Source of the DNA: a bacterium
Lineage (GTDB): Bacteria > CLD3 > SB21
DNA: 64,000 bases
Direction: 5' to 3'
NCBI GenBank assembly: GCA_013360215.1
Contig: JABWCP010000007.1
Coordinates: 92,159-156,158, forward strand
This document shows, in pieces, positions 27,219 through 35,280 of the stretch. Below the pieces are notes generated by a model. It saw nothing but the letters and a program-made list of their open reading frames with translations, searched no databases and was not told the DNA's origin. Each line of letters opens with the position of its first letter. Within the stretch, counting starts at the first letter, position 1. A program made the translations under genes and the position numbers.

Positions 27219-27569
27219 TCAAGGCTGAATTTTTATACGTTCTTTTTTAGGGAGTTTTTTGACGACTTCGTCGTAGGAATGATCAATCATTAGAAAAATT
27301 TCTTTATCCGGCACGGATCCGTCCAAATACACGCTATTCCACAATTTTTTATTCATGTGGTATCCCGGTTGAACGCCTTCGTAACGCTCGCGCCATTCGA
27401 TGGCTTTTTCAGGATCGGCTTTGAGATTGATAAATTCGGCAATATGGGTATTGATGAGAGCGAAAATTTTTCCACTGACCCGGAATACCAATGTTTCGTG
27501 ATCAAACGGAAAATCCTCATCGGTTGATTTTTTCTTAAGACAATATGTGCGGATCGTTTCGAGATTCAT
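27219..27569 (-). CDS. YjbR/MmcQ family protein
   Basis: 116 aa, the normal length of the family. It starts MNLETIRTYCLKKKSTDEDFPFDHETLVFRV and continues KIFALI, INLKADPEKAIEWRERY, GYHMNKKLWNSVYLDGSVPD and IDHSYDEVVKKLPK, all standard for YjbR (MmcQ, DUF419), a CyaY-like fold sometimes called DNA-binding. Its role is not established. It lies 30 nt beyond the terminator of a candidate structured RNA on the same strand, so it may be expressed by read-through or from its own promoter. Confidence 0.92.
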   Translation of the reverse strand: MNLETIRTYCLKKKSTDEDFPFDHETLVFRVSGKIFALINTHIAEFINLKADPEKAIEWRERYEGVQPGYHMNKKLWNSVYLDGSVPDKEIFLMIDHSYDEVVKKLPKKERIKIQP

Positions 27570-27603
27570 GATGCGTGAGTAATTTTAGTTTGAATTCACT
27601 TCG

Positions 27604-27634
27604 TAAAAAACAGAACCCCGCTTTTCAGCGGGGC
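27604..27634 (-). terminator. Intrinsic terminator of the candidate RNA
   Basis: On the minus strand the stem AGCGGGG/CCCCGCT is read as AGCCCCGCT-GAAA-AGCGGGG, followed within a few bases by six T. Plus-strand positions of the arms are 27615-27621 and 27626-27632. It separates the candidate RNA from the YjbR gene. Confidence 0.9.
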
Positions 27635-27785
27635 TCAACGATTTCCGGGAACCCCCGTAGCACGTCGCTAGCGGGCATCACCGGAGGTTCCCATTAAGTT
27701 ATGCTTAATACGGATCACCTCCTATCCCCAGGGTTGAAACTTCTCGCCTGAAATCGCCCTGAACAATTTCACGCGAAGCGTTAAT
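27604..27785 (-). ncRNA. Candidate structured non-coding RNA (about 180 nt)
   Basis: On the minus strand a promoter-like pair of boxes, a folded core and an intrinsic terminator line up. Core helices (plus-strand coordinates): P1 27636-27644 with 27749-27757; P2 27644-27650 with 27724-27731; P3 27682-27687 with 27716-27721, capped by 27692-27697 with 27703-27708; P4 27653-27660 with 27666-27674. Together they form a three-way junction. The 5' strand of P3 includes AGGAGGTGATCC (27722-27711), the exact complement of the usual 16S rRNA 3' tail. An alternative 11-bp helix pairs 27680-27690 with 27646-27656. No family I know (SRP, 6S, tmRNA, RNase P, common riboswitches) fits its conserved signatures. 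Confidence 0.6.
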
Positions 27786-27791
27786 TACGTA

Positions 27792-27822
27792 TTAAACTTA
27801 CAAGCTATCCTTTCCATTGTCA
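27792..27822 (-). promoter_or_regulatory. Promoter upstream of the candidate RNA
   Basis: On the minus strand TTGACA (27822-27817) is followed after 17 nt by TAAGTTTA (27799-27792), seven of eight positions of the Bacteroidetes -7 box TAnnTTTG. Transcription would start near 27785. Confidence 0.65.
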
Positions 27823-27901
27823 ATACTCATTTTTGCAGATGACGCTCCTGTTGAAGTATTGTTCTGAAAACATCAGTACATACGGCTTGCAAAAAAACAA
27901 G

Positions 27902-28600
27902 TTCTCGCTAAGACGCTAAGTTTTTAATTACAATCGAAACATTTTTTATCTTTGCGGCTCTGCGAGAGGTTATTATTGATGGTAGCTTCAGTAGGTGCAC
28001 GACACCTCGGTACGTCGCTTCGCTCCTACTCGGTGTCAGATAGCATGCGCCGAGTTGAGGGTTCTGTAAAGACAGAAAACATATTCTCGCTAAGACGCTA
28101 AGTTTTTAATTACAATCGAAACATTTTTTATCTTTGCGACTCTGCGAGAGAATTTTATTGATGCTATCTTCAGTAGGCGCACGACACTTCGGTACGTCGC
28201 TTCGCTCCTACTCGGTGTCAGATAGCATGCGTCTAGTTGAGGGTGCTATATATATAATAATATAGACAGAAAACATGTTCTCGCTAAGACGCTAAGCCTC
28301 GAAGTGCAATCGAAGCGTTTTTTATCTTTGCGACTCTGCGAGAGGTTATGATTGATGGTAGCTTCAGTAGGCGTACGGCACCTCGATACGTCGCTTCGCT
28401 CCTACTCGGTGTCAGATAGCATGCGCCGAGTTGAGGGTTCTGTAAAGACAGAAAACAAGTTCTCGCCAAGGTGCTAAGTTTTAAATTACGATCGAAACAT
28501 TTTTTATCTTTGCGACTCCGCGAGAGGTTATTATTGATGGTAGCTTCAGTAGGCGCACGACACTTCGATACGTCGTTTTGTTCCTACTTGGTGTCAGATG
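27902..28600. repeat. Tandem array of about 182-bp repeats (four units)
   Basis: Units start at 27902, 28084, 28278 and 28460 with TTCTCGCTAAGACGCTAAG or a variant (periods 182, 194, 182). In each unit this 19-mer is matched about 50 bp later by CTTTGCGACTCTGCGAGAG, an imperfect inverted copy. A second hairpin follows, framed by GACACC and GGTGTC, and then a GCATGC-containing tail. Unit 3 carries an extra TA-rich 12 bp at its front end; unit 4 is more diverged and ends early. No open frame runs through the units, and the repeat spacing is far too long for CRISPR. A further partial copy lies at 49269-49467. Confidence 0.92.
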
Positions 28601-28694
28601 GTTGTTGATGAAGAAATGATGGGAGAAGCGGTGTCCCGCGTGAGGGATGTGGAGGGTGAGCTCGCGTACAGGCGCGAGCGAAGACCCCGTAAAC

Positions 28695-28771
28695 GCGCCA
28701 AAGGCGCGTGCGGAGGCCGATAGCCCGGAGCAAGCCCGACCCGTCACGCCGCGCGCGTGACGGGGCACGCC
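28695..28771. repeat. Dispersed GC-rich palindromic repeat, copy 2
   Basis: A 77-bp relative of 11538-11613. It keeps the hairpins GCGCC-AAA-GGCGC and GTCACGC...GCGTGAC. It ends 24 bp before the stop of the CBS-domain gene on the minus strand, so its hairpins may lie in the 3' end of that transcript. Confidence 0.85.
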
Positions 28772-28795
28772 TAAAAAATGAATATCTATAATTTA

Positions 28796-29734
28796 TTATG
28801 CGCCGGCTTCGTCGCGTAAACCGAAACGCATCGGATGCGGCGGAAGATTGATGATTTCATCCGGATAAAACGATACGATATAATCAATCACGCCGCGTAC
28901 GGACGTAAACGCAACCGGTTCGCCGTTTTCATTGACGATCGGGATATGGCGTACATCGTGCAGTGCAAGGATACGAATCGCCGCGCTAATAGGGTCGTGC
29001 ATTTGCAGACACTGCGGTGCGACACGCATATAGTCATCCACTTTAGCGGTATCAAAATCCGGCGTCTCGTGTGCGATCTTGTACAATAAAAAACGCTCCG
29101 TCACGGTACCGATCAATTTTTTGTCACGCACAACCATGACGCAGCCGATATTGCGATCGGCCATCTGCCGCACCGCATCTTTGAGCAGGCCGCCGGACTC
29201 CACACACAAAGCCGCGGGCGGATCCAGGACACCGATCGGACGATCAAAATCTTCGGGATCAATGCCTTGCTTTTCACGGGCTCGTTTTTTTTCGGATGAA
29301 CGCGGTTTTTTTTCTTCGGTATCAAGCCGGACATGCATTTTGGCTAAAATGTGATCCAAGATGTCTTCGAACGTGAGAATGCCGCTCGGATCTCCGACCT
29401 GGCTGAGTACGGTGATATTGCGAAATCCGCCGAACGTCATTTCATTGAGCGCGTACTCCGCCGAATCGTCGGCATACAAACAATGCGTATCAGTGCTCAT
29501 CAGGCGCGTAACCGGCGTATGTGAAAACTCCATATGCATCGCGATCAGATTGCGAAGAATGGTCCGCTCGGACAGCGTTCCTATCAATGCGCCTTTGTCA
29601 CGCACCAAAATACATCCGCTTTTGGTTTGCTCCATCATCGCGACCACATCGGCCACGGTCGCATCTTTTTCTACATAGAGCGGTTTGCGGGGATTGAGTG
29701 AATCCACACGGGCTTTGGTAATTCCTGCATTCAT
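28796..29734 (-). CDS. Protein with four CBS domains
   Basis: 312 aa. Two Bateman pairs are visible. The first holds LYVEKDATVADVVAMMEQTKSGCILV followed by LIGTLSERTILRNLI and THCLYADDSAEYALNEMTFGGFRNITVL. The second holds LCVESGGLLKDAVRQMADRNIGCVMVV followed by LIGTVTERFLLYKI and HDPISAAIRILALHDVRHIPIV (each 26 residues or fewer per stretch, given here only in part). A charged linker (about 140-165) joins them. CBS pairs bind adenine nucleotides and act as energy or redox sensors. GAGG lies upstream of the ATG. The gene is 80 bp downstream of apbE on the same strand, so it may be the last gene of the rnf operon. Confidence 0.88.
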   Translation of the reverse strand: MNAGITKARVDSLNPRKPLYVEKDATVADVVAMMEQTKSGCILVRDKGALIGTLSERTILRNLIAMHMEFSHTPVTRLMSTDTHCLYADDSAEYALNEMTFGGFRNITVLSQVGDPSGILTFEDILDHILAKMHVRLDTEEKKPRSSEKKRAREKQGIDPEDFDRPIGVLDPPAALCVESGGLLKDAVRQMADRNIGCVMVVRDKKLIGTVTERFLLYKIAHETPDFDTAKVDDYMRVAPQCLQMHDPISAAIRILALHDVRHIPIVNENGEPVAFTSVRGVIDYIVSFYPDEIINLPPHPMRFGLRDEAGA

Positions 29735-29814
29735 GGTAACCTCGCCGTTAAAATGTCCGTTGAACGGACCGTTGATCTATCGCTTTTCCAGTTCTCGCAT
29801 CCATTCTTTTTCGA

Positions 29815-30789
29815 TCATGCGCCCCACGTCATGCATTGAAATCGGTCGGTATGATCGGCGAGAATTTTCTTTTTATTTTCATCCGTGCTAAAAAACAAAC
29901 CCGTAGCCAGCGCATCCGTGTCGCGTCCATTGGTCCCGACGATAGTCAGGCTTTGGAACTGTGCCCGTTTGGGTTCGGCTAGTTTGGGATCGATCAAATG
30001 ATGGTACACGCGTCCGCCGGAACGGAAATACTGTTCATACGTACCCGACGTCGCGATCGCCTGATCATGCAGTGTCACGATAGTCGCCATCACATCGGCA
30101 CGTTCGGGATCGCGCACACCGACACGCCAGCCTTCGCCGTCGGCTCGCTGGCCCAGTGCGACGATATCTCCTCCCAGATTGATCAGCGCCTGCGTGATCC
30201 CTTCTTTTTTCAAAACTTCGGCGGCACGATCAGCGGCATACCCTTTGGCGATACCGCCAAGATCAAGCCGTACGTCGGGTGATAAAATTTTTACCGACGC
30301 CTCGGAGCCACTCGTCACATGAATAAAACGATGCAGGGACAGTCCGGCGAACCGCTGCCATACGTCTTGCGCGGGCGGCTCCGTGCGATGCTTCACATCC
30401 CAGGTATCGCTCACTTTTCCCAGCCCGGGCTCAAATCCGCCGTCGGTCACTTTGGACCAATGCAGCGCCCGTTCGATCAGATCGGCCGTTTCCGGTGCAA
30501 CGCGAATTTCCGCGCCCGTCACCGCCGCATTGATACGTCCGACATCGCTGGCCGGCGAAAAATATGTCAATAGACTTTCAAGTCTCTGTAATTCCTCAAA
30601 CGCCGCTTCCATGGCGCGATCGGCCCAGCGCGCATCGTCCGACACGACATGGATTTCGCCGATCGTTCCCATCAGAGGGCGCGTCATCGTGTACACACGG
30701 CGTCTTGATAAAAGCAATGGTCCCAGGCCGGCTCCGGCACATACCAGCAGCATGGCGCCGCTTGTTTTGAGAAATTGTCTTCGGTGCAT
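29815..30789 (-). CDS. apbE: FAD:protein FMN transferase ApbE
   Basis: 324 aa from the ATG at 30789, with CGGAG upstream; a longer frame to 30930 overlaps the preceding gene and lacks a site. The N-terminus RRQFLKTSGAMLLVCAGAGL looks like a Tat or lipoprotein export signal. ApbE features follow: RPLMGTIGEIHV, LDLGGIAKGYAADRAAEVL, LINLGGDIVALGQ, and the C-terminal ATSGTYEQYF with YHHLIDPK. It attaches FMN from FAD to a Thr in flavoproteins. Here it ends the rnf gene set, and both RnfG (TGAT) and RnfD (SSAT) carry target sites. Confidence 0.94.
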   Translation of the reverse strand: MHRRQFLKTSGAMLLVCAGAGLGPLLLSRRRVYTMTRPLMGTIGEIHVVSDDARWADRAMEAAFEELQRLESLLTYFSPASDVGRINAAVTGAEIRVAPETADLIERALHWSKVTDGGFEPGLGKVSDTWDVKHRTEPPAQDVWQRFAGLSLHRFIHVTSGSEASVKILSPDVRLDLGGIAKGYAADRAAEVLKKEGITQALINLGGDIVALGQRADGEGWRVGVRDPERADVMATIVTLHDQAIATSGTYEQYFRSGGRVYHHLIDPKLAEPKRAQFQSLTIVGTNGRDTDALATGLFFSTDENKKKILADHTDRFQCMTWGA

Positions 30790-30805
30790 AAAAAAAACTC
30801 CGTTC

Positions 30806-31036
30806 TTATTTCGTCGGTGCAGCCGATCCGGCCCACGGCATTTTTTTGCGAAAGGCTTCCCGCGCTTCGCAATGACCGCCGCCGCAGCTTCCGTCTTCAT
30901 CGCAGTGGCCGCACGACGGCTTATGGTCAAAAAGATTTTTAGTTTTCATACGGCGTGCGATCATCTGAACGATAATCCAGAACGCGCACAAAAATGCCGA
31001 TGCAAAAACGGGCAAGATGTATTTGGCTAATTCCAT
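30806..31036 (-). CDS. Small membrane protein with four-cysteine motif, possible Rnf assembly factor (NqrM-like)
   Basis: 76 aa. The ATG at 31036 lies 4 nt after the rnfA stop. One N-terminal membrane helix (ILPVFASAFLCAFWIIVQMI) is followed by SCGHCDEDGSCGGGHCEA with Cys42, 45, 51 and 56. Size, topology, Cys pattern and position next to apbE resemble NqrM, which matures the membrane [2Fe-2S] centre of Na+-NQR. RnfA and RnfE are the homologues of the NQR subunits that hold this centre. Direct sequence similarity to NqrM is not clear to me, so the role is inference from layout. FeoB-associated Cys-rich proteins are another possible relative. Confidence 0.7.
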   Translation of the reverse strand: MELAKYILPVFASAFLCAFWIIVQMIARRMKTKNLFDHKPSCGHCDEDGSCGGGHCEAREAFRKKMPWAGSAAPTK

Positions 31037-31040
31037 AATT

Positions 31041-31619
31041 TTAATTTGAGCTGAATAATCCGGCGAATCCCATAAACGCCATGGATAAAATACCGGCAAT
31101 AATCAAACTGAGCGCCGTACCCTGCAGTGTTTTAGGAATATCCATAATGCGTGTTTCTTCACGAATACCGGCCATAATCACCAGAGCGAGCGTCATGCCG
31201 CCGCCACCGCCGAGCGCATAAAACAACGCTTGCACCAATCCGTATTCTTTGGACGTCTGGAATAACGCAATGCCGAGAATCGCACAATTGGTCGTGATCA
31301 GCGGAAGATAAATGCCGAGCGCACGAAAAAGTTCCGGGCTTAGTTTTTTGATAACCATTTCCAAAAACTGCACGGTGCTGGCAATCACCACGATAAAACT
31401 GATGAGCCGCAAATACGGCGCATACACAAGTACATAGGTATTAAGAGCCCATGCGCAAATCGCCGTAATGAGCATTACAAAAATATTGGCCAAACCCATA
31501 CGGAATGCCGTCTCAATTTTATTAGACACGCCGAGAAACGGGCAAATGCCGAGAAAATTGGCCAAAGTAAAATTATTGATCAGCAGCGCCGAAATAAATA
31601 TCCAGAGGTATTCGCCCAT
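31041..31619 (-). CDS. rnfA: Rnf complex membrane subunit RnfA
   Basis: 192 aa with six membrane helices. It shows the RnfA/NqrE pattern: LLINNFTLANFLGICPFLGVSNKI, where the Cys in GICPFLGV ligates the membrane [2Fe-2S] cluster, and later ITTNCAILGIALF with the second Cys. GMGLANIFVM-like and GGGGGMTLALVIMAGIREE stretches are also present. Together with RnfE it carries electrons across the membrane in the ferredoxin:NAD+ oxidoreductase. It starts 6 nt after the rnfE stop. Confidence 0.96.
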   Translation of the reverse strand: MGEYLWIFISALLINNFTLANFLGICPFLGVSNKIETAFRMGLANIFVMLITAICAWALNTYVLVYAPYLRLISFIVVIASTVQFLEMVIKKLSPELFRALGIYLPLITTNCAILGIALFQTSKEYGLVQALFYALGGGGGMTLALVIMAGIREETRIMDIPKTLQGTALSLIIAGILSMAFMGFAGLFSSN

Positions 31620-31625
31620 ATACGC

Positions 31626-32252
31626 CTACACTTTCGCCGTTTGACGGCCAAACTTGATCCAATTGATCACAACCAACAGCGAGCCGAGCAATAAAAACCC
31701 GCCCGGCGGTAATATCATAATAACCCACGGTTCGAACGCGTCACCGAAAAGTGATACGCCAAAAAGCGAACCATTGCCTAAAACCTCACGGATGCATGAA
31801 AGCGTCATCAATGCGCCGAGAAAGCCGAGTCCCATACCGAGTGCATCCATTACGGCAAGCCACGGCGGATTTTTGTATGAAAAAGCTTCCTGCCGCCCGA
31901 GTATGATGCAGTTAACCACAATCAAGGCGATGAACGCGCCAAGTTCTTTATGAATTTTAGGGAAAAAAGCTTCGAGCGATTGATCAACTGCCGTCACAAA
32001 TGTGGCGATGATCACAATAAAAGTCGTGATGCGTACTTGTTTAGGTATCCAATGACGCAACATGGACACCAAAAGGCATGAGCCTACAAGAACAAATGTA
32101 GTGGCCAGTCCCATAGCCAGTCCGTTGATCGCCGAATTGGTAACGGCGAGGGTAGGGCACATGCCCAGTACGGCAACAAATGTCGGATTTTCTTTCCACA
32201 GGCCTTTGATCAATTCGTGTGTTGCGCGTCCGCTTTTTTCAATCGCGTTCAT
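31626..32252 (-). CDS. rnfE: Rnf complex membrane subunit RnfE
   Basis: 208 aa, six membrane helices, paralogous to RnfA. The Cys-containing motifs are LGMCPTLAVTNSAINGLAMGLA and IVVNCIILGRQEAFS. These supply the other half of the membrane [2Fe-2S] site. The C-terminus has LPPGGFLLLGSLLVVINW. Its start overlaps the rnfG stop by 4 nt, so synthesis is coupled. Confidence 0.96.
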   Translation of the reverse strand: MNAIEKSGRATHELIKGLWKENPTFVAVLGMCPTLAVTNSAINGLAMGLATTFVLVGSCLLVSMLRHWIPKQVRITTFIVIIATFVTAVDQSLEAFFPKIHKELGAFIALIVVNCIILGRQEAFSYKNPPWLAVMDALGMGLGFLGALMTLSCIREVLGNGSLFGVSLFGDAFEPWVIMILPPGGFLLLGSLLVVINWIKFGRQTAKV

Positions 32253-32938
32253 GGTTGTTTCGGATTATAAGTAAGATTGTTCTGCTGCATGTAATCATCA
32301 ATGGCGGTTTGCCATCGTGTCATGGCCTTTTGTAAAGCACGAATAACAGCTTTCGACGATATGGTCGCGCCGGTGATCGTTTCGACCTGATTGGGTTTGG
32401 TTTTTTTTCCGGTCTTTGCGGCCTCGATCTCCGGTTCGACCGACAGCGCTTTAAAATTGGCGACGAAGTTTTTGTCTTTGATGATTTTATCGCCGAGCCC
32501 GGGCGTTTCTTTATTTTCGAGCACTTCAAATCCGACGATGATTTTTCCGTCGGCCTGATACCCGTAAATGATTTTGATCACATCCGCAAAACCGGGTTCC
32601 GATGCAGGGATCGCAAAACCGACGACCGATTTTTTTTCATCGTACCCGAGAAATATACGATCGCCCTTTTTGGCTTCTTCGCCCTGCGCTTTTTCAAGAC
32701 GGTCGTTTTTTAAAACCAATACTTCATAACTGCGGCAACCCGGTACGACGCGATAGATGGCTTCCTGCAGCGCTTCTTCCTTATTCTGCTCGATGATCGG
32801 CAGCGTCGAAAAATAAGCGACCACTAAAATCAGTCCTGAAAAAAATCCGGCCACGGCCAGCGTCAGGATCAAAATCAATGAGCTGGGTTCGGCTTCTTGC
32901 GGCGCTACGGGTGTTGCGGGTATATGTTGATGTTCCAT
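32249..32938 (-). CDS. rnfG: Rnf complex FMN-binding subunit RnfG
   Basis: 229 aa. A single N-terminal helix (LILILTLAVAGFFSGLILVVAYF) anchors a periplasmic FMN-binding domain. The flavinylation site is ETITGATISS with Thr192 as the expected FMN acceptor, the form read by ApbE (D/E-x-x-T-G-A-T). GFEVLENKETPGLGDKI is also typical. It lies 3 nt after the rnfD stop and overlaps rnfE. RnfG passes electrons between the membrane [2Fe-2S] centre and RnfD. Confidence 0.95.
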   Translation of the reverse strand: MEHQHIPATPVAPQEAEPSSLILILTLAVAGFFSGLILVVAYFSTLPIIEQNKEEALQEAIYRVVPGCRSYEVLVLKNDRLEKAQGEEAKKGDRIFLGYDEKKSVVGFAIPASEPGFADVIKIIYGYQADGKIIVGFEVLENKETPGLGDKIIKDKNFVANFKALSVEPEIEAAKTGKKTKPNQVETITGATISSKAVIRALQKAMTRWQTAIDDYMQQNNLTYNPKQP

Positions 32939-32941
32939 AAT

Positions 32942-33901
32942 TTATTTCGTTCCGTAAACGCGATGGCGCGTAACGCGGTTGATCAACGGCGTTACGGCAT
33001 TCATCAGCAATATGGCATACATCACGCCCTCCGGTAAACCGCCGAAGATGCGGATGAGAACTACTAAAATTCCGATTCCGCTTCCGAAAATCCACATGCC
33101 GCGCACTGTCATAGGCGACGTCACAGGGTCGGTGGCCATAAAGACGGCGCCCAGCATCAAACCGCCGGAGAAAAGCATGTGCATCGGTGAAGGATATAAA
33201 ACCGGGTTGACGATATATAATATACCCGACAGTACGACGGTAGCAGTCATGATAGAAACCGGGATGTGCCAATTGAAAATTTTTCGATAGGCCAGATATA
33301 CGCCGGCTAAAAGTATAATCACGCCGCAGGTTTCGCCAAGCGACCCGGAGGTATGGCCCAGCATAAGCTGTGATAATTCGGTGGCTTCGTGCTGAAACTT
33401 CATACTCGAAAGGGGTGTGGCGCTGGAGATTGCATCTAACGGTTCGCCGTGAAAAAAAGGCCATGCCAGATTAGTACCCCGCGCGGAAAAATATCGTCCG
33501 TCCGGCACCGACCACGTCGTGATCGCCGTGGGAAATGCGGCTTGCAGAAAAGCACGGCCTACCAATGCAGGATTAAAAATATTTTGTCCGAGCCCGCCCC
33601 ATATATACTTACCGATCATGATCGCGATCAGTCCGCCGAGAAATGCCATCCACATCGGAAAGCCCGGCGGTAAGGTCAATGCCAGCAAAAGTCCGGTCAA
33701 TAAAGCACTGCCGTCGAAGAGCGATTGGTGACGCGGATTCGATCCGGACAAAAGCCATTCGGCAAACATGCATCCGCTCACGGCGGCAACCGACAGTAAA
33801 ATCACACTCAGTCCGAAAAAATAATACGCGGCTGCCGCGACCGGCACCAAAGCGTAAATCACTTGACGCATGATCCAAGGCGTCGTCGCTTCGTCATGCA
33901 A
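32942..33901 (-). CDS. rnfD: Rnf complex membrane flavoprotein subunit RnfD
   Basis: 319 aa with about ten membrane helices. It has LLTGLLLALTLPPGFPMWMA, GGLGQNIFNPALVGRAFL and the site DAISSATPLS, with Thr162 as probable FMN acceptor. The usual RnfD site is SGAT; here the Gly is Ser. The C-terminal half has MATDPVTSPMTVRGMWIFGSGIG. RnfD is a core ion-pumping subunit homologous to NqrB. The gene lies 20 nt after the rnfC stop. Confidence 0.95.
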   Translation of the reverse strand: MHDEATTPWIMRQVIYALVPVAAAAYYFFGLSVILLSVAAVSGCMFAEWLLSGSNPRHQSLFDGSALLTGLLLALTLPPGFPMWMAFLGGLIAIMIGKYIWGGLGQNIFNPALVGRAFLQAAFPTAITTWSVPDGRYFSARGTNLAWPFFHGEPLDAISSATPLSSMKFQHEATELSQLMLGHTSGSLGETCGVIILLAGVYLAYRKIFNWHIPVSIMTATVVLSGILYIVNPVLYPSPMHMLFSGGLMLGAVFMATDPVTSPMTVRGMWIFGSGIGILVVLIRIFGGLPEGVMYAILLMNAVTPLINRVTRHRVYGTK

Positions 33902-33921
33902 AAACGGCGACGTGGATAGTG

Positions 33922-35280
33922 TTAATTTGGATTGGGTTTCGATGACGCTTTCGCCTTTCTTTCACGTATAGCATTTTTGGCAACCCGAAAACTCTGTACT
34001 AAAGGAATTCCCGAAGGACAGACAAACGAACACGACGCGCATTCAAAACAATCCATCACGTGCTGTTCTTCCAGTTCATCATACAAATCTTTACGTGAGA
34101 GCAGCCCCATGAGGGAAGGATTGAGAAACATCGGGCACACATCTATGCAGCGCCCGCACTTGATACATTGGTATGTGGAAAGTTCCTGCACTTCGTTATC
34201 TGTCAGGACAAGTACGCCCGAAATGCCTTTGGTTACGGGTACATCCAACGTTTTTTGCGCGATGCCCATCATCGGCCCGCCGAGCAAAATTCGAACGGCA
34301 TCTTGCGTAACGCCGCCGCACCAATCGATCAGATGGCGAATCGGTGTACCGATCGGCACCATAAGGTTAGCCGGTTTGCGAATAGCCGGACCGGTCACGG
34401 TCACTACGCGCTCAATCAGCGGTACGGCATTTTCAAAATATTGCGCCAGTGCTACCAACGTACCGACATTGGACACAAGTGCGCCGACATCCAGCGGTAA
34501 TTTGCCCGACGGCACTTCCGTTCCCAGTACCGCTTTGATCAACATTTTTTCTGCGCCCTGAGGATATTTGACCCGGAGCGCTACCACTTCATAATCGCAA
34601 TTTTGTTTTTTGATTTCTTCTTGCAACGCTGCGATCGCATCCGGTTTGTTATCTTCCACGCCGATTACGACCCGCTGTGCGGGAACAAAATGTCTGAGTA
34701 TCGTGAGACCATGGACCAAGTCGGCCGCAAACTCTACCATGATGCGATGATCGGATGTAAGAAAAGGTTCGCATTCGCAGCCATTGGCAATGATCGTCGT
34801 ACAGGTTTTTCCTTCGGGGATGGAAAACTTCACATGCGCGGGAAATCCGGCGCCGCCAAGGCCTACCAAACCGGCGCTCTGTACAGCGGCGATAAATTCT
34901 TTGTGCCCCATATTTTTCCAATCCAGCGGTGGTCGCTGCGGTACGGTCTGTGCGCTGTACGGATCGGCTTTGATACGAATAGAGTACACCAGCAATCCGT
35001 TGGGATGCTCGCCGAGTTCGATACCCGTGACGGTACCCGTGACGGGCGCGTGCTGCGCTACGGATACGAAAGCATCCGGCCTCGCGATCACATCGCCGCG
35101 CGTGACGTGTTGGCCTTTTTGTACAAGCGGCACCGACGGTGCGCCCGCATGCTGCGCAACCGGAACGGCGTATTCTTCAACGAAGGGCATGCGTTCGATC
35201 GCAAGATCGGCGGTCTGATCTTTATAAGCTTCGGGATGAATCCCGTGGCGAAACGTCAATCGTGACGACATGTTTTCCAT
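33922..35280 (-). CDS. rnfC: Rnf complex subunit RnfC
   Basis: 452 aa. The N-terminus is the RnfC barrel-sandwich domain. A Complex1_51K-like flavin/NADH domain follows (GLGGAGFPAHVKFSIP, NGCECEPFLTSDHRIM). Two [4Fe-4S] motifs close the protein: CIKCGRCIDVCP from residue 372 and CFECASCSFVCP from residue 411. RnfC is the cytoplasmic NAD+-reacting subunit. Its ATG shares one base with the stop of the large PFOR-like gene upstream (TAATG), which makes that gene a translationally coupled member of the rnf operon. Confidence 0.95.
   Translation of the reverse strand: MENMSSRLTFRHGIHPEAYKDQTADLAIERMPFVEEYAVPVAQHAGAPSVPLVQKGQHVTRGDVIARPDAFVSVAQHAPVTGTVTGIELGEHPNGLLVYSIRIKADPYSAQTVPQRPPLDWKNMGHKEFIAAVQSAGLVGLGGAGFPAHVKFSIPEGKTCTTIIANGCECEPFLTSDHRIMVEFAADLVHGLTILRHFVPAQRVVIGVEDNKPDAIAALQEEIKKQNCDYEVVALRVKYPQGAEKMLIKAVLGTEVPSGKLPLDVGALVSNVGTLVALAQYFENAVPLIERVVTVTGPAIRKPANLMVPIGTPIRHLIDWCGGVTQDAVRILLGGPMMGIAQKTLDVPVTKGISGVLVLTDNEVQELSTYQCIKCGRCIDVCPMFLNPSLMGLLSRKDLYDELEEQHVMDCFECASCSFVCPSGIPLVQSFRVAKNAIRERKAKASSKPNPN

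Larger units (their letters stand above)
27830..28795. other. Gene-free repeat region
   Basis: About 970 bp without a credible gene. It holds the tandem array at 27902-28600 and a GC-rich dispersed repeat at 28695-28771. Short minus-strand open frames here only reflect the repeats. Confidence 0.8.

Noticed and set aside
27711-27722. Possible end of a 16S rRNA gene (GGATCACCTCCT on the plus strand)
   Set aside because: Only 12 bases match; the preceding sequence lacks the conserved 16S 3' region (no GTAACAAGGTA or equivalent).
27604-27785. Cobalamin riboswitch
   Set aside because: TTAATGGGAA followed by GGTGA resembles part of the B12 element, but the GCCACTG box and the expected helices are missing.
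27902-28600. CRISPR array
   Set aside because: The repeated unit is about 182 bp with no unique spacers; near-identical sequence runs through the whole period, and no cas genes are present.
28284-28768. Short minus-strand open frames in the repeat region
   Set aside because: They follow the repeat units, have no ribosome-binding sites and differ in each unit only by drift.
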